Source of the DNA: Echria macrotheca
Lineage: Eukaryota; Ascomycota; Sordariomycetes; Sordariales; Schizotheciaceae
Reading direction: 5' to 3'
NCBI GenBank assembly: GCA_030411725.1
Contig: MU839838.1
Location: 1,054,001 to 1,118,000, forward strand
Length of the DNA stretch: 64,000 bases
Below the pieces are notes generated by a model. That model was not told the origin of the DNA, did no database searches, and saw nothing but the letters and a program-made list of their open reading frames with translations. The position numbers and the translations under genes were made by a program. Shown here one piece after another: positions 11,068 through 21,266 of the stretch (the stretch's first letter is position 1; each line of letters starts with the position of its first letter).

Positions 11068-11859
11068 CTTGGGGAGTGTATTTTTGTTGGTGGGGGCGGT
11101 TTTGGTGGTGGTCGTGGTGATGAAGGAGGAGGTGAGTGATGGCTGGAGTTGTGAGGGGTAGGGAGAAACGGGGGACACAATTGTGCCCCGGGAGAATCCA
11201 CCCGCCGCGCGGGCTTGCAGCGCGGGAGCTTGTCTTCTTGTCATGTAAACCGTAGGAAAATGGGGAAGTGTGTCATATGTGAGGACCCCTGTTCTTATGC
11301 GTCGTGATATACGCTGTTTCGTAGCAAACACGATACGCCCTCATGTTGATGGTCTGCAGTTCTCAAGGTCAGAGTTGTCCACGGTACCTTGGGAATTGGA
11401 GATATAATTTTTTCGAGAACACGTTCAACGACAAGCAATACATCGCTTTCAGATTGATGTGTGATTCACACTCGTGTTCAACCGCCGCATGTATTTCTCC
11501 TCACTTGGCCTCTTTCACGAGCCCCCAACTACCAAGATAACGGAAGGTCAACTTGGCTATGAGACGACGCTCTTTCCAGTGGGATCCGGCACCCAGAGGA
11601 AGGTCAAAAGCGAAGATGCCCTCGCGTAGTTGCGACACAGCACGGAGCAACCCTCCTTCTCTACACCGGCCAACTGTGAGTGAGCAGGTCCAGACGAAGC
11701 TGTCTACGTACCTGAAAGTGCCTGCCTTTGCAGAGGAGAGAGGAAGTCGTGTCACTGAACCTCGCGTCCCTTAAATTCTCGAGATGCTCCCCCCGACTTC
11801 AACCCTCCGCATTCCGTCCATTTTTTCTCGGCAGACATACACCTCGACAAAAGTCCACC
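11068..11859. other. Intergenic region between CoA-transferase and decayed subtilisin gene
   Basis: Holds the promoter/5' UTR of the CoA-transferase (read leftward) and the presumed promoter of the subtilisin relic. Nothing else recognised. Confidence 0.45.
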
Positions 11860-12600
11860 ATGGATGAACTCATTATCAACGACATATCTTGGGCGACGGC
11901 CACGGCGGACCCCACAGTTGAATCGCTCGAGATGTTTGAAACCGATTACTTCTTGGTCGAGTTCATCGATATGCCCTTCCCGCCCTCTCCCGCATTGCTT
12001 GAGCACCTAAGGGTATTGGCGGCTGCGCGTGTCCAGTACCTGGGACGAAAGGTGTGGCTCTGCAGGTTCTCGCTCAAAACCAAAGTACACATTTATGAGC
12101 ACGGCAACCCGGAATTCGCAGCCCGTATCGAGAGTTTCCCGCTTGGTTTTGTCGTGCACCCGCTACTCAAGGACGGCAATCCCGAGGACGTGATCAAGGT
12201 TCAGATCCGGTTGCACGCCGACGTCACTTACGGCTGCCGTGATGACCTTAAGATTATGATCGTTCAAATTACCGGGTTTTCCCAAGAGACTTTACGCTTC
12301 TGTGGTAACGTTCTCATGAATGTTGATGCCCGGAGGGACCAGCTTCCTGCCCTGGCCAAGATCGACGAGGTTTACACCATCAGGAAAAACCCGGACCAAC
12401 TTTGACTTTGGGATATACGGCGACGTGGGTAGCGAAATCGGACATGGATACGACCCCAAGACAATGTCAGGCTCAGAGCCCACCCAAAACATATCTTCGT
12501 TGCCGACAACGGATTCGACACAGGCGACACCCCCAGAAAACACCACGTGGCATTTGGAGACAGGGGCAATGAGATCTTTTTTCTCGGTCGAGAAAAGATG
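11860..12600 (+). pseudogene. Truncated subtilisin-like (S8) serine protease relic
   Basis: The ATG at 11860 sits in a good context (CCACCATGG) and opens 181 residues (MDELIINDISWATATADP...) that look like the N-terminal, propeptide-like part of fungal subtilisin-family proteins (segments FLVEFIDMPFPP, HEHGNP-like IYEHGNPEFAARIESFPLGF, LPALAKIDEVYTI). The frame hits TGA at 12403-12405 and a second stop about 24 bases on. In the same frame, 12499-12593 then encodes FVADNGFDTGDTPRKHHVAF and GNEIFFLGR, closely resembling the catalytic-Asp block of these proteases (V-A-D-T-G-F-D). The expected His and Ser blocks do not follow. Two stops plus a missing C-terminal half point to a pseudogene; the intact 181-aa N-terminal ORF could still be expressed. 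Confidence 0.6.
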
Positions 12601-12605
12601 ATGTG

Positions 12606-15600
12606 CAGGGAACTCATGTTGGCGGGGCTGTGTTGGGAAAGCGGAACACGTTATGCTTGGATGGTGGTTGAAGGGACCGTATTCGTGATGATCTGTATTT
12701 GTAGTTCCTCCTTAGCGAATGAGTTGAAGAAAACGAGGGACATCAGGAGGCCGGGAGCTCGAGCTACAACGTCAATTTTGCTCTCTAAATAAATACCTAC
12801 CCGGTTCTTGTCCTCTTAGGGCTGCAGGCGACAAACGGGCTTTCATTCGTACCAACTCGGCGTGCTCTGTAGAACTAGTGGGAAACGTCCCGCCGGAAAC
12901 TGAAGTATCCCAAACTTCGAATGGCGATACCTGAAAATAGTGATTTGTTCGCAGCCGGGGATTATGAAAGCGGCCACGAACCCAACACCATTGCTTCACG
13001 GTGTTGAGGGGCAACTCCTATTTCCTGGATACGGACCCGAACCATGCGGGTCAGGACTCAGGAGCACAAACAAGCGCCAAGGGCAGATTTATGGCCGGAG
13101 TCACGTGACAGAAAATTGGTCGCCGGACCATCTGGACGATGCAGGACGGAAGGATGCTGCTCTAGCAGCTGAATTTGCCTCTTGGTGGGTCATTGGCAAT
13201 AAAGTTTGTGACTATACCTTTGTTGCAGTCGTGCGAGAAGCTGGTTCTGCCTTGAGGTGTTGCTATGACACAAGATGACGCTGGCCCAGCGGGACACATG
13301 GCCGATCAGTTTTCAGCAGCTAAAGATGCCCAGGTGCCAGCTGGTTCGAATTAGTGCATAGCCGATGGATGGTAATGCCTCCAAGGCTAATGTAGTATAT
13401 GGAACTCATCAAGAGCTACATGCTCCGAGAGGATGCTCGGTCAGCCAGATGGATGCTTCTTTCAAAAGCAGACCGGGACGCCCCCGCTAGACGGGACGCA
13501 AAGGGAGGCAGACGGGAAGCAACGAACCATCCGGCTGTTATCGGTTCCGAGCACCTCCCCGAGTAGAGGTCTTCGTGACTCCGACGATTGTATAATCCGC
13601 CGACCATCACCTTCGGAGGCTGGGCGTGGGACAGTGTCTGACATGCGTGAATGGTATATCCACAGGGTCTTTCTTAGAATCTGTCCTTGGCGTTGGACCC
13701 ACGTGAGCCGAAGTCGGACCATCGGTGGAGGACAGATACGGCGGAGGCCGGCTCAGGAGCCACTATCGTTGGAAATTTAAGACAGGCCGGTGCAGAGCTG
13801 ATGGTCTGAATTGACATGTTCGATGCCATCGTAAGGAAACCGTCGTTAGGAAACGTTGTTAGACCAAGGCGCAGCAATACGCAAGCTAGGCTGAGCCGCC
13901 GTCCACTGGCGTATTGTTGACCGCGTTGCATCCCGATCCGTCACCGAGCGCTCCAAGGGCGAGCATGATACCCAGCTCCGTCCCGGACAGAGTGTCGTTG
14001 GACCACCCGGGGCGGACACCATGATTCTCAGATCGCGGGTAAGCCAAGGGGCCAAGGCTCGCCTTATTCATCCTGTAGAACCACGATTGTTACAACGCCG
14101 CCTGGACGCCTCCTGCGCTGTCGATCGCTGATGAACCGCCGAACTGCTGCGTGGAGCTTGGCGATAACGGCTCGGATTGAGCAATCTGTAGACAACCACA
14201 CCGCCGCTATTCTTGTATACCGGCCGACCGTTCGAGACAGCGCAGCGTACGCCCATGCCTTTGGGACTCAGACGGTGCAACGGGAGGCACGGCGGACGTT
14301 GAGACAACACACGTTGATGTTGCGGGGACAGCGGAATGCCAAGAGCGCTGGATCGGCAATAGGGAGCGGCTTGGCAGCTTGGCGGCGGGCCAGAAAGCCA
14401 CGGCAACGCCACGGCGACGGCAGATGGGTCTTGGCGGCGGGCATCGGTGCTGCGCTGCGGACGGGCGTCCGTCCGACCGACCAGTAGGTCTCCGGCCAGA
14501 CCAAATCTTCAAAGCATCGGCCGACTGCCGCAAGGATGACGAAACGTCGGGCAGAATGCAATCCCTAGCGGCATACCCGCAGCGATGCCTGCGAAAAGAT
14601 GTCCCTGCCCGACAGCGGGCGTCCTGCTGTGAACCTGAATCGAATCTGAGCTCGCGCTGTACAGGACGCTTGGCAGGTCTCTGGCTCAAACAATTGATGT
14701 CGGCCGACGCTGTGCAAGTGCAACAGTCAGTCTAACAATTTCCGCCACTGGCCCAGGGCTTGGCAAAGCAAATGCGGGCAAAAGGGAGCAAGACTTGGGC
14801 ATCACCATTCTGTCATGAGAGCCGCCAAGACGGCTGGTGCCACGCAACCCGGGAAGCGTCATCAGAGAGGGTCCGGCGGAGGGTTGTTGCTGGGAGATGT
14901 GGTTTCGCCGCGCGGTCTCGAGGCGAAGCGCTCTGGGGATCTGCCTTGTCCCAGGTGACGGCCACTCAGGACTGCTGCGAAGTCATCGAGAGACAGCCCA
15001 GAGCCGCCAAGGCTAAAAAAAAAGGGGTCGAGAAGTGTGTTTTCTTTTGGGGATCGTCGCTGCGGGAATAATGGGTTGGTGTTTTGGCCGGCCGTAGCAA
15101 GTCGTGGTAGGCTCGAAATTTTTGCTCTGCAGAGGGTTTGGCACTGGTTGGCAGTGGCCGCTGGAGAAGGAGAGCAGGTCCCGCGGCTGCTGGAGCAGAG
15201 GGCGTTGGAGGGTGCGACTGCCGAATCGGGCCGTGGAGTCTTGGAACTGAGATCTGCAGCGAGGATTGAGGCCTTGGCCGCTTGGCAGCGCGCCAAGGTC
15301 TGCCGCTGTCCAGAGAGCTTGTTGCACATTCACGGAGTTTGGCGTCTTTTTGGCGACGCTGGATTCCTCTCTCTGTGAGGTGGATCTTGCCGCAGCACAC
15401 ACTGCCTGGAATCTTGTGCAATGACCTGGAGTCTCTTGGCCAAGTCAGCCAAAAATTGGTGACAAGCCCCGCAGCGCAAAAAGCCTGCCCTCCTGCGGCC
15501 GTTGCATCCACATCAATTTGACGTTGTCTGCGTCTTGGGTCTGGAGCCGGTAGATATCTCCGCCAAGCACCGGTCTGTTGGAAATGAAGTCAGCTGTCTT

Positions 15601-15798
15601 ACCCCAAGTTGCAGACATATTTAAGGCATATATATACCCGCGCGATGTTGTCCCTTCTGCCCCCATTCTCACTCTACGGTATCTGTTAGGACAAAGTGCG
15701 AACAGCCAACCAGTCAACCAACCACACAACTCCATTCGCCCGGAAGGGGAATCACCATCCACCACCCAATCCTACACACCTGTCAACACAACAACACA
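12606..15798. other. Gene-poor 3.2-kb region
   Basis: No supported gene. Open frames on both strands overlap each other (for example around 14131-14735), are rich in Arg, Ser and Pro and show no fold or motif. The segment 13400-15400 is GC-rich with recurring CTTGGC/GCCAAG words. A TATA-like element at 15628-15637 belongs to the next gene. Whether old repeats are buried here cannot be told by eye. Confidence 0.5.
15628..15637 (+). promoter_or_regulatory. TATA-like element of the 140-aa protein gene
   Basis: An ATATATATA run followed by a CT-rich stretch (TTCTGCCCCCATTCTCACTC), about 165 bases before the ATG at 15799. This is the usual layout of a filamentous-fungal core promoter. Confidence 0.5.
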
Positions 15799-16221
15799 AT
15801 GGGGTCTGCCTTTTCCAGATGTTCTACCAGCCTGAAGGGCAACAGCAACATGCTCCCCTGTGGTCCAGAGCTTGAGATTGGGCAAAGAATTCTCGAGAAC
15901 CAGCCAAACTGGCTGACGACACCATCACGATGGCGGTCCAAGACTCCCAGCCATCAGCCGGTCCGCTACCGGACTCCCACACCCTATCCCAAAGATGACC
16001 GCAGGCCACTGCCCGATGTCGAAGTGGTGCACCTGTCGGAAAAGAAGGACATCGTCGAGACGCACACCCCCGCATCGGCACGCCACATCGAAGTTGTCGA
16101 GCCTCCTAGGCGCCACAAGCCCATGTCATCCAATATCCCACGCCTCCAACTGCCCCCAGCAGTCCTCACTATTACCTGGGAGCAACATCCTCGCCGCAAC
16201 CGATTCGAACGCGTTGGCTGA
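15799..16221 (+). CDS. Small protein with N-myristoylation-like start
   Basis: 140 aa, no intron. It begins MGSAFSRCS: Gly2, with Ser6 and a nearby Cys, matches the pattern for N-myristoylation with adjacent palmitoylation, which would place it on a membrane. The rest is Pro/Arg/His-rich and probably disordered (WRSKTPSHQPVRYRTPTPYP, ITWEQHPRRNRFERVG). Start choice is supported by the ACACA-ATGG context, an upstream TATA-like run and a CT-rich leader. I do not recognise the family. Length and disorder mean that a chance ORF is not excluded. Confidence 0.5.
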   Translation: MGSAFSRCSTSLKGNSNMLPCGPELEIGQRILENQPNWLTTPSRWRSKTPSHQPVRYRTPTPYPKDDRRPLPDVEVVHLSEKKDIVETHTPASARHIEVVEPPRRHKPMSSNIPRLQLPPAVLTITWEQHPRRNRFERVG

Positions 16222-16618
16222 AGGGATAAGGAGAGACACAGGACAAGACAATACCTACGGTAGCGCTTCGGCAACAAGGTTGGCATTCACTGCCAACCGA
16301 AGCATGCAAGCGCGATGAACATCCATGGATTGACGACTGGATCTGGATCTACGTACCACCAACACCGCCCCGCCCTCCACGAGCTTCGGCCGAGTCAAGT
16401 CAGGCCAGGCCAAGCACACGGCAGGTGGGAACAAGCAACACATGGCGGCGCAATCAAGCATCTGCAGAGAGGATGAGGCCAAGACGGAGGGAGGGCGGAG
16501 CGATCCCGTTCAACACCCTCTCCATCAGGGAAACTGGATGCAATCTTGGTTTCCTACGCAGCCGCCAAGACACCGCCCGACCACTGACGACGGGATGGCT
16601 CGAATGGATGTTCGAGCC

Positions 16619-16620
<2 letters not shown>

Positions 16621-16665
<45 letters not shown>

Positions 16666-16668
16666 ACA
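16621..16668 (+). repeat. (CA)n microsatellite
   Basis: Twenty uninterrupted CA units followed by an imperfect TACACACA end. Likely length-polymorphic. Confidence 0.97.
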
Positions 16669-17167
16669 TGCAGGTCTGCTGTGCAGACCAGACACTCGCT
16701 ACAACGGGAGAGGATGGATGGACGCACTAGATGTGTTGTCGGCGGGCAGGCAGGCAGGAAGACAGAGATTAGGCAGATTTACCCGTTTAGACGCATCTAG
16801 ATAGCAATACAATATCTTGAAAACTCGCACCTCGTGCCCCTCGCGAATAAAGTTTCGGGGCCCAGCCCTTGGCGTGCGCATCCATGCGGCCGTGGCTCCA
16901 TCCGGCCCCAGCTTGGATTGCATTGTTACGATCCATTCCAGATGGGGTCACGGGGAAGAGGATGGGTCTGGGGGAGGATCAGGATCTGAGAGTGCGGGGA
17001 AGGCAACGTCCAACGTCCAAGGTCAGATATGTTTGGGATTTTTTCGGGTTACAAGCAGGTGTCGTGATTTAACTGCTTGTCCCGGATTATCGGGCTGCGA
17101 ATATCATCTTCATGGGCACCTGCTGCGAAATCCACTCTGTACAAGGCCTCAACCAACTGTCTGCATG

Positions 17168-17209
17168 GGCCTTGATCATATCACTCAAATGCCTGAATTA
17201 TGCTATGGA
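17168..17209 (-). repeat. 3'-flank repeat, copy 1
   Basis: On the plus strand 17182-17209 reads CACTCAAATGCCTGAATTAT followed by GCTATGGA. It matches 19025-19053 almost base for base, and the sequence before it (ATGGGCCTTGATCAT) is also similar. It lies just past the 3' end of the first coiled-coil gene. Confidence 0.7.
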
Positions 17210-17405
17210 AGGTCTGGACGCTACAGTCAAAATAGCCTCAATTTCATGGTTCGCAGCCTATAGCTATCGAGTTCGCCGGGATACGATGTTCCATGGACCT
17301 TGCTCTTCACCCTCGAGTGCCTCAATTATGTTGGGAGTGTCCTAAAACACTGGTCTTGATGTCTCCAATCTGTGAAGCCGTTGACATCCATCGACCTACA
17401 CCCGT

Positions 17406-18029
17406 TCAGACACCGGTTTGAGCTTTTTGAGCTTTTAACGCTCCGAGACGGCCTTCAATATCCTTGATGTTTGCCTTGAGCTCCTCCACCTCGGCCGTGA
17501 GCTCCGTCATCTTTGTAATCTTGGCCGTAATCTCGTCGCAGCGAGCGAGCATGCTGGTGATAAGCTGCTGGCGCGCGGAATGCATATCCATCATCAGGGC
17601 CTAGAGGAGGTGTGGGCTACCATCAGTGAAATGTGCTTATGCCGGCTTCGAAGCCTGTTGCTGAATGTATTCATGGGAACATACCTCCTCCAGCTCATCG
17701 GTCGGGTGGTGTCCTTTCTCGGCGCTGGTGTCCCCAATCGTGGTATTCGCATCGCTCGGGTCCATATCATCAGTGGTGTGATGAGTGTTCGCGCGGTCAT
17801 CAGCGCCGATATCCTCGTTGGTATCCTCAACATCGCCGTCGTGGTGGGCGTCGGCATTCATATTATTGGTACTGGGATGCTCTGCGTAGGGGCTCGTCAG
17901 CCTTGTCCAAGTCAAACGAGGACGAGAGAGAAAATAACATAGAGACATACCGTGCGGGGCAACGTGGTAATTGTTCTCGTTGGTGTTTCCAGCAGGAGCA
18001 TCAGCTTCAACTCGATGAGGGAAAGACAT
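17406..18029 (-). CDS. Coiled-coil protein A, function unknown
   Basis: Model complement(join(17406..17600, 17685..17881, 17951..18029)), 156 aa. Introns 17882..17950 (69 bp, GTATGT-CAG) and 17601..17684 (84 bp, GTATGT-TAG) both keep frame; the first changes phase 1 codon to Glu (APHEHPSTNN). The N-terminal 90 residues are hydrophilic, rich in Asp, Asn, His and Thr, and probably disordered. The C-terminal 60 residues form a strong heptad coiled coil (MTELTAEVEELKANIKDIEG, then LGALKAQKAQ). No enzyme motif. It is first of a run of three small coiled-coil genes with related flanks; its own sequence kinship to the next two is suggestive only. Confidence 0.72.
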
Positions 18030-18668
18030 TGCTGCGTTCTTCGATAGGTCTTTGGAGTGGTGGCGGTCAGGCAGGGCTGCGGTGGTCGAATCGTGCTTGA
18101 TCCAAGCTGTGGAGTTGAGGAATGTGAAGAAAAGAGCTGAATTGAGAAAGGAGCGCAGAAGAACTTTTTGGGAAGCTGGTCTGGGCTAATGGTGCCAGAG
18201 GAGGAGGTGGCAGGTCCAGATGAAAAGCCCGGGGTGTCAATATGGGAGTGAACAAACGCGCACCCTCAAGGCGGGGCGACATAACGAGGGAGTGGGTGAC
18301 TGGAACTGGGGAATGCAGTTCCAAGCCTTGAGCTTGAGTATCTCCGCGTCCTGTGTCATACTCTTCATCGCCAATCCGCGGTAAAACTTGTGTAAAAAGT
18401 AGACAATTTGACCCGATATGTATAGGTATATAGTTATAGAGAGAAAGTGGTGAGTAGATCCGTAGATACTTGTATTCAGTTTTATTCTGGACAGCAGGCT
18501 GTCGATGAACGCATGTGCCTTCGCCGTTCATAGTTTTAGACTGAGCAGTTTTATGACCTTTATTACTTGGTTTAGAAAAGCCCAAACCTGGGTCCACGGG
18601 AGAGATGGCGTCAATTTATAGCTTGAGACATACAGACATCAATTTTGTGATGACCTGGTGTGGCGAGG

Positions 18669-18711
18669 GCCCTTCTCATGACTCCCAAAACACCTTGATT
18701 GTGCTGTGACA
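18669..18711 (-). repeat. 3'-flank repeat, degenerate copy
   Basis: Plus strand GGCCCTTCTCATGACTCCCA then AAACACCTTGATTGTGCTGTG aligns with the copy ending at 19053 with several changes. Confidence 0.45.
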
Positions 18712-19013
18712 TAATGCCCATTGGATCCCACGCCCATTACGCTCCAACGCAAACGCCTCAACCGAGTTGCAAAGGCTTTGGATCAAGGGTCGCCATGCCG
18801 TCAGAGCAAGAGTCACAACCTGTGTGTGCCGTCATTTATTCTATAACATGGTGTTTCTTGGCTTGTGTGGCCGCCTTGACTGGGTACCTACTGGAAATCG
18901 ATGTAAACCCGGCTGGTCCCGGTCTGAGCTCTTCAAACACGGTCTTGGGCGCTCATTTTCCGACCACAAGACCTACTGACAAAGTCATCCTCGTGACATA
19001 AAGTGGCGATGGG

Positions 19014-19053
19014 CGTGTTCATGGCACTCAAATGCCTTCGATTGTGCTATGGA
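19014..19053 (-). repeat. 3'-flank repeat, copy 2
   Basis: Plus strand 19025-19053 reads CACTCAAATGCCTTCGATTG then TGCTATGGA. Compared with 17182-17209 it has one insertion and two or three substitutions. It lies about 140 bases past the stop of coiled-coil gene B. Confidence 0.7.
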
Positions 19054-19189
19054 CTAGAACTATGGTGGACGCACTCACTTCGTGGACTCCCAGTGTTCCG
19101 GTGTCTCTAAAACGCCACAACACCGAGATAACCCAAAAAGTCCCATGTAAACCAGTTCTTGAAGATCTATCTATCTCGAAAGAAACAGA

Positions 19190-20098
19190 TCAGAGACGTG
19201 CCTGGATTTCTCCCAACAAGGCCTTGATCTCGATAATCTCTGCGCCCTGCGCAAGATTCTTCTCCATCAAGTCCCGGTTCTGCTGGCGCAGGACCTGGAT
19301 CTCGGCCATGGCCTTCTCGTAGTCTTTGTGAACCCGTGCCAGCTCCTCCGATGCCTTGCTGACCTGGCGTCGTATACCCTTCATCTTAGTCGCCTCATTG
19401 TCGATGCTCTTCCGCACGACATCGCAGGATTTCTTGACGGCGGTCTTGGTGATTTTCTTTTCCATCTCCTCCGTCTTCTCCTCCAGCATCTTGGTAAAGT
19501 CTCGCAGGTGCAACTGGCATTTGACGCACTTGGGACCGTTGACGCAGGCGAGGCCGAGAACGTCAATTCTTGGGTTTTCCACCCACTTCTTGATCTCGTA
19601 TCTGGAGACTTTCGTGGCCACATCCCCCCCGGACTTGGCCGCGTAAGGAAAGGCGATGTCCTTGATCATTTCGGGAATGGTTTTATCCTCGTTGAGTATC
19701 GTGAATAGGGTGTCGTAGATCATCGCCTTGAGGTCGAAATCGAAAGGATGCTTGTCCTGAAGATGATGGATCACCGTTATTAAAAGCTCGATTGGACTCT
19801 TCATTGGCGCTTCCGTCGTGGGAGCGCCTTTGGTCGTGAGCGGGCAAGGAAATCGGCTCACCTTGGGACCATCATCATCAGCGATGGCCGAAGCATCGTC
19901 AATACCGTCGTCATCAGGGATGGCCGCAGCATCGTCAATGCCGTCGTCATCAATTCGTCTGCGCTCTAGATGTGTGTTAAAAAATGCCAGAAAATCGTGA
20001 AAACCATTCGGAAACGTACTGCGCGGGGTATCGCAGTTCCCATGGTCGCTGGAATCGCCCACAGGGGCCGGGCTTCCAGGTTGAGAACGTTTAGACAT
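19190..20098 (-). CDS. Coiled-coil protein B with CxxCxxHLR motif
   Basis: 302 aa from ATG at 20098 (MSKRSQPGSPAPVGDSS); the upstream in-frame TTG is not needed. Layout: disordered N-terminus, a 12-residue acidic tandem repeat (DDDGIDDA-A/S-AI) at about residues 52-76, a helical middle (PIELLITVIHHLQDKHPFDF), a Cys-rich patch CVNGPKCVKCQLHLRDFTKM, and a long C-terminal coiled coil (EELARVHKDYEKAMAEIQVL onward). The segment from KKW to TKML aligns without gaps over 34 residues with protein C next door, with 13 identities including both CxxC cysteines and HLR. Possible zinc site from the Cys/His set. Function unknown; likely a lineage-specific family. Confidence 0.78.
   Translation of the reverse strand: MSKRSQPGSPAPVGDSSDHGNCDTPRSTFPNGFHDFLAFFNTHLERRRIDDDGIDDAAAIPDDDGIDDASAIADDDGPKVSRFPCPLTTKGAPTTEAPMKSPIELLITVIHHLQDKHPFDFDLKAMIYDTLFTILNEDKTIPEMIKDIAFPYAAKSGGDVATKVSRYEIKKWVENPRIDVLGLACVNGPKCVKCQLHLRDFTKMLEEKTEEMEKKITKTAVKKSCDVVRKSIDNEATKMKGIRRQVSKASEELARVHKDYEKAMAEIQVLRQQNRDLMEKNLAQGAEIIEIKALLGEIQARL
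19883..19954 (-). repeat. 36-bp tandem repeat (2 copies) within coiled-coil gene B
   Basis: Unit GATGGCCG-A/C-AGCATCGTCAAT then A/G-CCGTCGTCATCA-rich end, 36 bases, in frame; encodes the two 12-residue acidic units. Confidence 0.85.
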
Positions 20099-21266
20099 TT
20101 TTTCCTTCTTCAATGATTGTTCCTACTGTCAAAATGATCAGTCAGAGATCTGTTCAGCGTCGGTTGTAAAGCCGGGAGAAGAAGAAGTAAATGGAAATCC
20201 CTGGGCGGAAAGGGAGACACCACACCTGCGAGGAGACGCTGTCACCGACTCACGGGAGGCAAAGGCAGGTGGGAGTCTTTTGGGCAACATTGATTGAGAG
20301 GACACACGCATTTATACTAATCACAGCGGCCTGCAGCGTGACTGTGAGACGTGGCACACCCACACGGAAACGGTTGGCGCGTTGGCCGGATGCGATGATG
20401 ATAATGAGATCTGAAAGTACTCACCTGTCAATAGTTTGAGCACAGAAATCTCTTCGAGGAAGCAGGATGAAGTTGAGAACCCTCGAAAGCTCAAACAGAC
20501 GGCTTCCTACTTGGAGAATGGGAAAGTGGGCTGCGGGCACACAGCTATTGTTGATTGTCAAGGTTGGCCAATACGGCCCACGTTCCACGTTCCACGATCC
20601 GATTTCATCCCATCTGTTGCGCCTGGTGAGGACCCCACAAACACAGCTATTCAGATTTCCTTTCTATTGTCCAGGTGGGGGTATTGTTCCCCGGGGCTGA
20701 TTTGAGCACCATTGGCCTTCATTTTGTGGGTATAAATATCCCTCCACCACCACCTCCTCCTCTTCCTTTCTTCTTCCAACAACAACCACCACAAGTTTCC
20801 TGGGCTGGCTCCGGCAACCCTCAACCTCCATTTCCCTTTTCTTTCTCTCACTCTCTCTACTTCCTTTGCTGTGAATACCTTCCTTCGTAAGTGTTCTCTT
20901 ATTTCCCATCTCCCATCGCCAGCACCCTTCTACACCACGCACCTCTCATTTTCCTCACCTTTGCGGGCTGTTCCCAGAATTTTCGCTCTTGCCTTGCAAA
21001 CCAAACTTGTGGCCCATCCCATCATCCCATCTCTTCACCTCACATCACGGCCAACCCCGCCCACGCACAAATCTCTTCCAATTTGTTTCCTTCAACACCC
21101 CCACTCCAAAATTCTTCCTCCTCTCGCAAACCCTTCAGCTTCCTCCACCCTCAACCTTCTCCTACACACAAACCACCACCGCTTCTTCAAATACATCTGC
21201 ATTCCTTTCCTTCTCTCACCACATGTATCACCTAATTCTTCAACCTCGCTCACATTTTCGAAGAAA
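20099..21266. other. Divergent promoter region of coiled-coil genes B and C
   Basis: Genes B and C are transcribed away from each other. A TATAAATA box at 20731-20738 is followed by a CT-rich initiator and a ~500-base leader before the ATG at 21267. GTAAGT at 20888 could be the donor of a 5'-UTR intron. No other gene seen. Confidence 0.55.
20731..20738 (+). promoter_or_regulatory. TATA box of coiled-coil gene C
   Basis: TATAAATA followed by a long CT-rich stretch (CCACCACCTCCTCCTCTTCC), about 530 bases before the chosen ATG. Confidence 0.55.

Larger units (their letters stand above)
16222..17405. other. Intergenic region with CA microsatellite and repeat copies
   Basis: Contains a (CA)20 microsatellite at 16621-16668 and degenerate copies of a ~40-bp repeat (17168-17209 and about 17302-17330) that recur downstream of the neighbouring coiled-coil genes. 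No gene supported. Confidence 0.55.
18030..19189. other. Intergenic region between coiled-coil genes A and B
   Basis: Promoter and leader of gene A plus the 3' flank of gene B. Two degenerate copies of the 3'-flank repeat are present (18669-18711 and 19014-19053). Open frames such as 18067-18597 (minus) look like leader sequence, not protein. Confidence 0.5.

Noticed and set aside
18067..18597. 176-aa minus-strand open frame
   Set aside because: Corresponds to promoter and leader of coiled-coil gene A; no protein character.
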